Below, in pieces: positions 1-5,369 of a stretch of DNA of 5,848 bases. Under the pieces are notes generated by a model, which had not been told where the DNA came from, did not search any database, and saw only the letters and a program-made list of their open reading frames with translations. The position numbers were made by a program, and so were the translations under genes. Position 1 is the stretch's first letter; each line of letters opens with the position of its first letter. This stretch comes from Nonlabens sp. (GTDB taxonomy: Bacteria > Bacteroidota > Bacteroidia > Flavobacteriales > Flavobacteriaceae). The DNA lies in NCBI GenBank assembly GCA_023301395.1, contig JALZUY010000041.1, positions 1 to 5,848 on the forward strand. Direction: 5' to 3'.

Positions 1-189
1 ATCTGTAACATACTTAGCATCTGCCTCAATAACTGGCTGGCCTTCAAGGTCAACACGCTGGAATTTATATCCATGGTTTGCCGCAGCTGGCTTAAAAACT
101 AAGGTTACATTTTTACCAGTATGCAATCCTACACCTGATAATGAAACCTCTTGCGAAATTGTGGTTTGTTTAAAATCTGTAGTAGTCAT
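1..189 (-). CDS. lpxC: LpxC, UDP-3-O-acyl-GlcNAc deacetylase (N-terminal fragment, probably LpxC-FabZ fusion)
   Basis: The minus strand from the ATG at 189-187 stays open for 63 codons to the window edge. The product begins MTTTDFKQTTISQEVSLSG and continues with VGLHTGKNVTL (residues 20-30), the N-terminal signature of LpxC, the zinc-dependent deacetylase that makes the committed step of lipid A synthesis in the cytoplasm. The zinc ligands and catalytic residues lie further downstream and are outside the window. In Bacteroidota the gene usually encodes a fusion of LpxC with the dehydratase FabZ, and I expect that here, but the window cannot show it. The start is secure because the stop codon of lpxD lies directly against it (TAGATG on the coding strand), so the two genes are probably translationally coupled in one operon. 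Confidence 0.93.
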   Translation of the reverse strand, partial: MTTTDFKQTTISQEVSLSGVGLHTGKNVTLVFKPAAANHGYKFQRVDLEGQPVIEADAKYVTD

Positions 190-1209
190 CTATGAATTCT
201 TTTTTTCTAAATCAGCAACTCTGCCGTTCAGCTTTTTTAAATTTTTGAAATATACGTAAGAACGGCTCCAATCTGCATAGTTAAAGGCTGGAGATCCTTG
301 TAATGTTTCCCCATCTTTAACATTTCTACCTACACCACTTTGAGCTTGTACACCTACATTATCTCCTATAGTAATGTGTCCTGCTATTCCTACTTGTCCA
401 CCTATACGGCAGTTCTTTCCTATTTTTGCAGATCCCGCAACACCTGTTTGTGCTGCTATCACTGTATTTTCTCCTACTTCGGCATTATGACCTATTTGTA
501 TTTGATTATCAAGTTTTGCTCCATTCTTTATAATAGTTGCTCCTAGCGTTGCACGATCTATCGTGGTAAGAGCTCCTATATCTACATTATCTTCTATAAT
601 CACAACTCCTGTTTGTGGAATCTTACTATAGGTACCATCTGGATTAGGAGAGAAACCAAAACCGTCTGATCCTATAACTGCGCCTGCATGAATGGTTACA
701 TCATTTCCTATTATTGAATCTGACATGATTTTTGCACCTGCATGAATTACACAATTATTTCCTATCGTAACATTTTCAGCAATATGAACTTGTGAAAAAA
801 TCTTTACATTATCACCTAACTTAACGTTTGCAGAAATATAACCAAATGCGGCTAAATAAAATCCATCTCCTATAGTTGCTGATTCATGAATATAGCTAGG
901 TTGTTCTATTCCATTTTTATTGAGTTTTACCATTTGATAATACTCAAGTAATTTAGTAAAAGCACTATAAGAGTCCTCTACCTTTATTAAAGTAGTTAAA
1001 ACTTCTTGATCTGGAACGAAATCTGTATTTACAATAACAGCACTTGCATTTGTGGTATAGACATAAGGTGTGTATTTCACATTAGATAAGAAACTAATGC
1101 TTCCTGTCTCACCTTCTTCTATTTTAGACAATTTAGAAACTTCAATCTGAGAATCACCTTCAATGGTTCCTTCTAAGATATCTGCAATTTGTTGGATGGT
1201 AAATTTCAT
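190..1209 (-). CDS. lpxD: LpxD, UDP-3-O-(3-hydroxyacyl)glucosamine N-acyltransferase
   Basis: This 339-residue protein adds the second 3-hydroxyacyl chain, from acyl-ACP, to UDP-3-O-acylglucosamine in lipid A synthesis. Residues 1 to about 100 form the N-terminal uridine-binding domain (MKFTIQQIADIL, then SKLSKIEEGETGSISFLSN at 25-43). Residues from about 105 to 310 are left-handed beta-helix hexapeptide repeats of the type [IV]G-x4, with the family motif DGFGFSPNPDG (182-192), TTIDRATLG (215-223) and the probable catalytic histidine H241 in QIGHNAEVG. A charged C-terminal helix ends the protein. Length is normal for LpxD. I chose the ATG at 1209-1207 because homologues begin MKFT; the frame extends 16 codons further to a TTG at 1257, but that would overlap the HD gene and lacks family support. 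It sits between the HD gene (23 bases upstream) and lpxC (no gap). Confidence 0.95.
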   Translation of the reverse strand: MKFTIQQIADILEGTIEGDSQIEVSKLSKIEEGETGSISFLSNVKYTPYVYTTNASAVIVNTDFVPDQEVLTTLIKVEDSYSAFTKLLEYYQMVKLNKNGIEQPSYIHESATIGDGFYLAAFGYISANVKLGDNVKIFSQVHIAENVTIGNNCVIHAGAKIMSDSIIGNDVTIHAGAVIGSDGFGFSPNPDGTYSKIPQTGVVIIEDNVDIGALTTIDRATLGATIIKNGAKLDNQIQIGHNAEVGENTVIAAQTGVAGSAKIGKNCRIGGQVGIAGHITIGDNVGVQAQSGVGRNVKDGETLQGSPAFNYADWSRSYVYFKNLKKLNGRVADLEKKNS

Positions 1210-1214
1210 TGTCG

Positions 1215-1222
1215 CAAAAATA
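1215..1222 (-). promoter_or_regulatory. Possible Bacteroidota -7 box before lpxD
   Basis: On the minus strand 1222-1215 reads TATTTTTG, an exact match to the Bacteroidota -7 consensus TAnnTTTG, five bases before the lpxD ATG. Transcription from it would give an almost leaderless mRNA. No convincing TTG -33 element lies 17-23 bases further upstream, so lpxD may depend mainly on read-through from the HD gene. The match could be chance in AT-rich DNA. Confidence 0.35.
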
Positions 1223-1232
1223 CTAATTTTAG

Positions 1233-2459
1233 TTAATCCTGAATCTTTGGATAGCAATAGTAATATTTAGTCACTTGTTTAGTAAGTGCTTTAAAACTTG
1301 CTTCCTCGCCAGCCTTTATGAGCTCTACTAATTTGCCGTTTTTGAATAAAATTTTTATGGGCTTCGCTTTCGCGTAAGCTAGATTATGAACAGCTCCAGA
1401 GAACACAAAATATTGCGCCTCATGATCAGATAAGTCGTATACGGACTTTAATTTATTCTTCTTTTTTTGAAGTTTTTTATCACTTATAGGCTCTTTTAGA
1501 AATTTAATTTTAAGCAATTGCCTGTTCAAAATCATTTGACACATTTCTTTCAATACAAAATCATCGTGCTGAGCACCTAATTTAAGAGTCGTGATTAAAT
1601 CAGTATCATCTAATCTAGCAAAACGCGTCAAGGTTTCTTTATTAAAGTCTTTAATAGTGATATGGTTTGTTAAAAAGAAAGCGAGATCTTTAGGAAGTTC
1701 CACTTTAACATCAGCAATAAGCAATTCTTTAATACGCACAAATACAGACTGTAATAAATGCTCTGCTCCTATTCCTGTTTTATGTAAGTACACTTGCCAG
1801 TACATTAAACGGCGGCTACTCAAGAAATGCTCTACAGAGTATATTCCTTTTTGTTCCACAACGAGTTCATCGTTTTTAACGTTTAGCATCGCTATAAGTC
1901 GCTGGCTGTTGATATTCCCTTCGGCAACACCAGTGTAGAAACTATCTCTTTTTAAGTAATCCAGACGATCCATATCCAATTGACTAGAGATCAATTGCAT
2001 CATAAAAGGTCTGTGATATTCTCCTTTGAAGATTTTAATGGCAAGCGTTAAACTACCGTTAAACTCTTTATTTAGAGACTCCATAAAAAGGATAGAAATA
2101 TCTTCGTGGCTTACATCATTTATAATGCTGTGCTCCATAGCATGAGAAAAAGGACCATGTCCTATATCATGTAAAAGTATAGCTTTATAAAGCGCATCTT
2201 CTTCATCTATTGATATTTCAACGTTCTTAGAACGAAGAACTTGTACTGCTTTTTGCATTAAGTGTAAACAACCTAGTGCGTGATGAAAGCGAGTGTGATG
2301 AGCACCTGGATAAACAAGGTAACTCAAACCCATTTGAGTAATGCGACGCAACCTTTGAAAAAAAGGATGTTCAATAATGGAAAAAAGATCCTCGTTAGGT
2401 ATGGTAATAAAACCATATATAGGATCGTTTAATATTTTAAGTTTATTTTGTTGATTCAA
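1233..2459 (-). CDS. HD-domain phosphohydrolase (COG1078 / SAMHD1-dGTPase-like)
   Basis: This 408-residue cytoplasmic protein belongs to the HD superfamily of metal-dependent phosphohydrolases related to SAMHD1 and dGTPases. The N-terminus NDPIYGFITIP (11-21) and PFFQRLRRITQMGLSYLVYPGA (32-53) are typical of the family. Metal ligands are visible: H59 in HHTRFHHALG, H97-D98 in LLHDIGHGPFSH (95-106), and D162 or D164 in LDMDRLDYLKRD (161-172). The substrate is not known from sequence; nucleotide triphosphates are a guess from the family. The C-terminal 200 residues are helical and less characteristic. The start codon is TTG: there is no in-frame ATG before residue 43, which lies inside the conserved region, and upstream in-frame codons hold no ATG. 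It heads the lpxD-lpxC operon and diverges from porX; no functional link to lipid A is evident. Confidence 0.88.
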   Translation of the reverse strand: MNQQNKLKILNDPIYGFITIPNEDLFSIIEHPFFQRLRRITQMGLSYLVYPGAHHTRFHHALGCLHLMQKAVQVLRSKNVEISIDEEDALYKAILLHDIGHGPFSHAMEHSIINDVSHEDISILFMESLNKEFNGSLTLAIKIFKGEYHRPFMMQLISSQLDMDRLDYLKRDSFYTGVAEGNINSQRLIAMLNVKNDELVVEQKGIYSVEHFLSSRRLMYWQVYLHKTGIGAEHLLQSVFVRIKELLIADVKVELPKDLAFFLTNHITIKDFNKETLTRFARLDDTDLITTLKLGAQHDDFVLKEMCQMILNRQLLKIKFLKEPISDKKLQKKKNKLKSVYDLSDHEAQYFVFSGAVHNLAYAKAKPIKILFKNGKLVELIKAGEEASFKALTKQVTKYYYCYPKIQD

Positions 2460-2479
2460 AAGAAAAACTAATTTAACTA

Positions 2480-2487
2480 CAAAGATA
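2480..2487 (-). promoter_or_regulatory. Likely -7 promoter box for the HD-lpxD-lpxC operon
   Basis: The minus strand at 2487-2480 reads TATCTTTG, an exact TAnnTTTG match, ending 20 bases before the TTG start of the HD gene. A transcript would begin about 14 bases before the start codon, a usual distance in Bacteroidota. The -33 region falls inside the first porX codons and shows only a T-rich stretch rather than a clear TTTG. The box lies in the 33-base gap shared with divergent porX, so transcription of the two could interfere. I could not recognise a matching forward promoter for porX. Confidence 0.5.
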
Positions 2488-2492
2488 CAGAT

Positions 2493-4043
2493 ATGACCAA
2501 CATAAAAATCCTTTGGGTAGATGATGAAGTAGATTTATTAAAACCTCACATAATATTTTTAGAAAATAAAGGGTATAGTATCGATACAAGAATAAGCGGT
2601 ACCGAGGCTCTGGAAGCCATTGAAGAAGTGAATTATGATATCGTTTTACTAGATGAAAATATGCCTGGACTTACTGGTCTTGAAACGCTTCACGAAATCA
2701 AAGAAAAACAATCACAATTACCTGTGATTATGATTACTAAAAGTGAAGAGGAATATATTATGGAAGAAGCGATAGGTTCAAAAATCGCAGATTACCTTAT
2801 CAAACCAGTGAATCCTCATCAAATATTATTATCTCTTAAAAAAAATCTAGATCATTCAAGATTAATTTCAAATAAAACAACCTCAGATTATCAAAGGGAA
2901 TTTAGAAAGATTACTATGGATCTCTCTATGATTAATTCTTATGAGGAATGGGTACTATTATACCAAAAATTGATTTATTGGGAACTTGAACTTGAAAACA
3001 TCGACGACAGTGGTATGTTAGAAATTCTAACCACACAAAAGAACGAAGCAAATAATCAATTTTGTAAATTTATAGATCGCAACTATCCTGAGTGGTTTGA
3101 AGATGAAGATGAAGCACCAGTAATGTCGCACAGTTTATTCAAGAAAAGAATTGCTCCACACCTTAAGAGAGACAAACCTGTTCTTTTAGTAGTCGTTGAT
3201 AATTTACGATATGATCAATTTAAAGTGTTTGAAAACATTATAAACGGTCATTATAAAAAAGAAACTGAGGAGACTTATTGTGCCATCTTGCCTACTGCAA
3301 CGCAATATGCACGTAATGCTTTATTCTCTGGATTAATGCCAGACGATATGGCAAAAAAACATCCTGATTTATGGTTGAATGACACTGAAGAAGGTGGGAA
3401 AAACATGCATGAAAATGCTTTTTTAACTGCGCAATTAAAAAGACTAGGTCTAGGGCTCACTCATCAATATCATAAAATCACTAGCGAACAACAAGGTAGA
3501 AAATTAGCTGATAACTTCAAATCACAAAAGGATAACGATTTAACAGTAGTCGTGTACAATTTTGTTGATATGTTATCTCATTCTAAAACAGAGATGAAAG
3601 TTATTAAAGATCTTGCCAGTAATGATAAGTCCTATAGATCACTGACACTAAGCTGGTTCAAAAACTCACCATTGTTAGAGATGATACAACGTGCTCAAGA
3701 TTTAGGAATGAAATTAATTTTAACTACCGATCATGGGACCATTAATGTAACTAACCCGAGTAAAGTGATAGGAGATAGAGATACAAGTCTTAATTTGAGA
3801 TATAAAACAGGACGTAGTTTATCTTATGAAGATAAGGATGTACTAGCAGCAAAAGACCCAAGCACAATTAAATTACCTAAGATCAACATGAGTAGTAGCT
3901 TCATATTTGCAAAGGGTGATTTATTTTTTGCTTATCCTAATAACTACAATCACTACGTGGGTTACTATAGAAATACATACCAGCATGGTGGTGTTTCACT
4001 TGAAGAAATGTTAATTCCGTTTGCGGTGTTTAATCCTAGATAG
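2493..4043 (+). CDS. porX: PorX, response regulator with PglZ (alkaline phosphatase-like) domain, type IX secretion regulator
   Basis: This 516-residue protein joins a CheY-like receiver to a PglZ effector. In the receiver (1 to about 120) the acidic pair D10-D11, phospho-acceptor D54 (VLLDENMPG), T82 and K104 (YLIKP) are all present, so phosphorylation should be possible. A helical linker follows. The PglZ/alkaline-phosphatase-fold domain (about 210-516) keeps likely metal and catalytic positions: D236 in VVVDNLRYDQ, threonines T268 and T270 in LPTATQYARNALFSG, D359 and H363 in YNFVDMLSH, D413-H414 in TTDHG, and H498 in QHGGVSLEEMLIP. In Porphyromonas gingivalis PorX with kinase PorY controls type IX secretion genes, and its PglZ domain cleaves oligonucleotides; assignment here is by domain architecture and motifs. 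No histidine kinase gene is nearby. The stop abuts the tsaE start. Confidence 0.92.
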   Translation: MTNIKILWVDDEVDLLKPHIIFLENKGYSIDTRISGTEALEAIEEVNYDIVLLDENMPGLTGLETLHEIKEKQSQLPVIMITKSEEEYIMEEAIGSKIADYLIKPVNPHQILLSLKKNLDHSRLISNKTTSDYQREFRKITMDLSMINSYEEWVLLYQKLIYWELELENIDDSGMLEILTTQKNEANNQFCKFIDRNYPEWFEDEDEAPVMSHSLFKKRIAPHLKRDKPVLLVVVDNLRYDQFKVFENIINGHYKKETEETYCAILPTATQYARNALFSGLMPDDMAKKHPDLWLNDTEEGGKNMHENAFLTAQLKRLGLGLTHQYHKITSEQQGRKLADNFKSQKDNDLTVVVYNFVDMLSHSKTEMKVIKDLASNDKSYRSLTLSWFKNSPLLEMIQRAQDLGMKLILTTDHGTINVTNPSKVIGDRDTSLNLRYKTGRSLSYEDKDVLAAKDPSTIKLPKINMSSSFIFAKGDLFFAYPNNYNHYVGYYRNTYQHGGVSLEEMLIPFAVFNPR

Positions 4044-4445
4044 ATGACCATTACCTATCATATTGATGATGTCGATCAAGTAGCTAGACAAATTATAGCT
4101 CAATCTGAAAAAGATGTGTTTATTTTTAATGCGCCCATGGGAGCAGGAAAAACAACACTTATAACATCTATGTGTCGTCAACTAGGTGTGACTGAAGAGA
4201 TTTCTTCACCTACATTTTCTATAGTTAATGAATACTTGAGTAATGATAAGCCAATATATCATTTTGACTTGTACCGCCTAGAACGTGAAGAGGAACTATT
4301 TGATATTGGATTTGAAGATTATCTTGACAAAGGTGCCATCATATTAATAGAATGGCCAGAATTAGCTTTACCATTTATAGAGGAATATACCCATATTAGT
4401 ATTGAAATAATAGATCCCTTTTCTAGAATTCTCACGGTAAATTAG
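4044..4445 (+). CDS. tsaE: TsaE, tRNA t6A37 threonylcarbamoyladenosine synthesis ATPase
   Basis: This 133-residue ATPase acts with TsaB and TsaD in adding threonylcarbamoyl to A37 of tRNAs that read ANN codons. The P-loop is NAPMGAGKTT (29-38) with K36 and T37. The family signatures SSPTFSIVNEY (54-64), YHFDLYRL (72-79, including D75), ELFDIGFEDYL (84-94) and LIEWPE (101-106) follow in the expected order, and length is normal. The first glycine and following acidic residue of the usual G-[DE]-L-G-A-G-K-T motif are replaced by A30 and P31. The start ATG directly follows the porX stop (TAGATG), indicating translational coupling; no independent ribosome binding site is visible. Pairing with porX is seen in other flavobacteria, and is probably synteny rather than shared function. 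Confidence 0.94.
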   Translation: MTITYHIDDVDQVARQIIAQSEKDVFIFNAPMGAGKTTLITSMCRQLGVTEEISSPTFSIVNEYLSNDKPIYHFDLYRLEREEELFDIGFEDYLDKGAIILIEWPELALPFIEEYTHISIEIIDPFSRILTVN

Positions 4446-4617
4446 CGTTATTTCATCTATACATTAACAAGGGTTAATAAAAGTCTTTATTTCAATTAAC
4501 ATGCCCTGCATTTCGACCGATTATCGAATTGCTTAACAATTATCCTATTTTTTTTGTTGATTTATACAATTAAACTCTCTACATTAGTATCACTTATTTA
4601 CTTAAACCAAATTTATT
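4446..4617 (+). promoter_or_regulatory. Non-coding stretch with stacked short dyads upstream of the small peptide gene
   Basis: These 172 bases hold no open frame of note but several perfect short inverted repeats: ATTAAC/GTTAAT (4463-4468 and 4473-4478), AATAAA/TTTATT (4476-4481 and 4486-4491), TTCGA/TCGAA (4512-4516 and 4524-4528) enclosing CGAT-T-ATCG (4518-4526), and AATTG/CAATT (4527-4531 and 4537-4541). The last three lie immediately upstream of a plausible promoter, where regulator sites would be expected. None is a motif I can assign to a named regulator. No clear terminator for the porX-tsaE transcript is visible here. Confidence 0.4.
4553..4587 (+). promoter_or_regulatory. Probable promoter of the small peptide gene
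   Basis: A TTTGTTG element (4553-4559) is followed, 20 bases after its last TTG, by TACATTAG (4580-4587), which matches the Bacteroidota -7 box TAnnTTTG in all but one fixed position. Predicted initiation near 4592-4594 would give a leader of about 25 bases, AT-rich and without a Shine-Dalgarno sequence, as is usual in this phylum. Confidence 0.5.
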
Positions 4618-4785
4618 ATGAACAACAAGTCCCTCAAAGCGCTAGCATTGCTAGCTATTTTCAGCGTATCGATCGCTGGAGCAGCAGTACAATTTGCGCC
4701 ACAAGCGCCAACTACGAAGAAAGTTGAAAAGAAATGCTTAGCTAAAAAATTAGCAGTAGCAAAAAAGAATGGTTTACTAGGTTAA
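4618..4785 (+). CDS. Small lysine-rich, probably exported peptide (55 aa), function unknown
   Basis: An ATG at 4618 opens a 55-codon frame ending in TAA at 4783-4785. I do not recognise the family. Residues 1-23 look like a Sec signal peptide: MNNKSLK, then the hydrophobic run ALALLAIFSVSIAGAA, with possible cleavage after A22 or A23. The remaining ~32 residues carry eight lysines against one glutamate (KKVEKKCLAKKLAVAKK), with a single cysteine, C40, not placed as a lipobox. Length rules out most enzymes; a short cationic exported peptide or a stress-type small protein are both possible. It has its own candidate promoter upstream and a strong terminator 21 bases after the stop, so it looks like a single-gene transcript, which argues that it is real. 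Its first 32 codons are near 49% G+C, higher than the surroundings. Confidence 0.68.
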   Translation: MNNKSLKALALLAIFSVSIAGAAVQFAPQAPTTKKVEKKCLAKKLAVAKKNGLLG

Positions 4786-4806
4786 TCTATATCTTTTAGT
4801 ATCTTT

Positions 4807-4837
4807 AAAACCTTCGTGAAAGCGAAGGTTTTTTTTT
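4807..4837 (+). terminator. Intrinsic (rho-independent) terminator after the small peptide gene
   Basis: A perfect 10-bp stem (AAAACCTTCG at 4807-4816, CGAAGGTTTT at 4823-4832) with a six-base loop TGAAAG runs into a continuous T tract at 4829-4837. It lies 21 bases after the stop codon of the 55-codon gene and 23 bases before the membrane protein gene, so it should separate their transcripts. Four As at the left foot give only a weak T tract for the opposite strand. Confidence 0.9.
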
Positions 4838-4860
4838 GCTTGAAATTATAGAAGTAATTT

Positions 4861-5337
4861 ATGTTAAAAGATAATTCTAGTACATTAATATACGGAACAG
4901 TGATTGCTGTAATTCTGGCAATTGTGCCATACTTATTTTATAGCTATGAAGCAATTCCCGAAAGTTTATGGGATTTAAAGTATTTTGGTAATATTAATGA
5001 AAGTTTTGGAGGCGATCCATATATTACTTCATGGTTAATCATGATAAAATTTCCTCCAGCTATTCTATTCTTTGTTTGGTTCCTTACATGTAAACATTGG
5101 TGGTATCACGTGATTATCATCCCTTTTTCTATGTATTTCTTTCAATTAGTAACTGCATTTATACCTAGTTTGGGGCTCATCGATCACAATGAAATTTACT
5201 TTATCATTCCTGTTGTCATTGCTTCATTGTCTGCGAGCTATATTGCCCGTATAAAAGTATTTGACAGAATTCATGGAATTGATATTTCTGAAATAGAAGA
5301 AGATATTAAAAAACCTAGTGACCGTTTCTTCAGTTAA
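4861..5337 (+). CDS. Four-helix integral membrane protein, function unknown
   Basis: This 158-residue protein is not one I can name. Four hydrophobic stretches are clear: about 9-28 (IYGTVIAVILAIVPYLF), 57-77 (SWLIMIKFPPAILFFVWFL), 82-103 (WYHVIIIPFSMYFFQLV) and 112-130 (YFIIPVVIASLSASYIA), so it should lie in the inner membrane. The loop between helices 1 and 2 (29-56) holds GNINESFGGDP. The C-terminal tail (about 131-158) is charged, ISEIEEDIKKPSDRF, and probably cytoplasmic. No catalytic motif is visible. The ATG at 4861 has a weak AGAAG six bases upstream. The gene follows the terminator at 4807-4837 and precedes ald by 31 bases on the same strand, so the two may be co-transcribed; a role linked to alanine metabolism cannot be inferred from this. 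Confidence 0.82.
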   Translation: MLKDNSSTLIYGTVIAVILAIVPYLFYSYEAIPESLWDLKYFGNINESFGGDPYITSWLIMIKFPPAILFFVWFLTCKHWWYHVIIIPFSMYFFQLVTAFIPSLGLIDHNEIYFIIPVVIASLSASYIARIKVFDRIHGIDISEIEEDIKKPSDRFFS

Positions 5338-5348
5338 ATTGACTAATT

Positions 5349-5369
5349 TTAGAACATAAATAGTTCTAA
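5349..5369 (+). promoter_or_regulatory. Perfect inverted repeat at the ald start codon
   Basis: TTAGAAC (5349-5355) and GTTCTAA (5363-5369) form a perfect 7-bp dyad with a 7-base AT-only spacer; the last A is the first base of the ald ATG. A near match to the -7 box, TAATTTTA (5344-5351), overlaps the left arm, though with no good -33 element. The position suits an operator or an RNA hairpin that hides the start codon. I cannot name a regulator. Confidence 0.45.

Noticed and set aside
340..546. Plus-strand open frame of 68 codons
   Set aside because: It lies antisense to the lpxD hexapeptide repeats, is very rich in Ser, Tyr and Cys, and resembles no protein.
360..870. Recurrent CCTAT words at roughly 18-base multiples
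   Set aside because: They are the Ile-Gly codons (ATAGG on the coding strand) of the LpxD hexapeptide repeats, not a DNA repeat element.
1210..1257. Extension of lpxD to a TTG start at 1257, adding 16 residues
   Set aside because: Homologues start at MKFT; the extension would overlap the HD gene and has no family similarity.
1591..1938. Plus-strand open frame of 115 codons
   Set aside because: It is a shadow of the HD phosphohydrolase on the other strand, with no recognisable domain.
3275..3460. Minus-strand open frame of 61 codons within porX
   Set aside because: It is antisense to a conserved catalytic region whose coding is clear, with no domain or start signal.
4546..4556. T tract before TTTG considered as a terminator for tsaE
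   Set aside because: No adjoining GC stem precedes it; it fits better as the upstream part of the promoter.
4446..4617. tRNA or small structured RNA in the gap
   Set aside because: No cloverleaf, no conserved tRNA T-loop sequence and no recognisable riboswitch core were found.
4835..4869. Leaderless promoter for the membrane protein gene (TTTG, then TAATTT)
   Set aside because: The -7 match is poor and overlaps the start codon; too weak to call.
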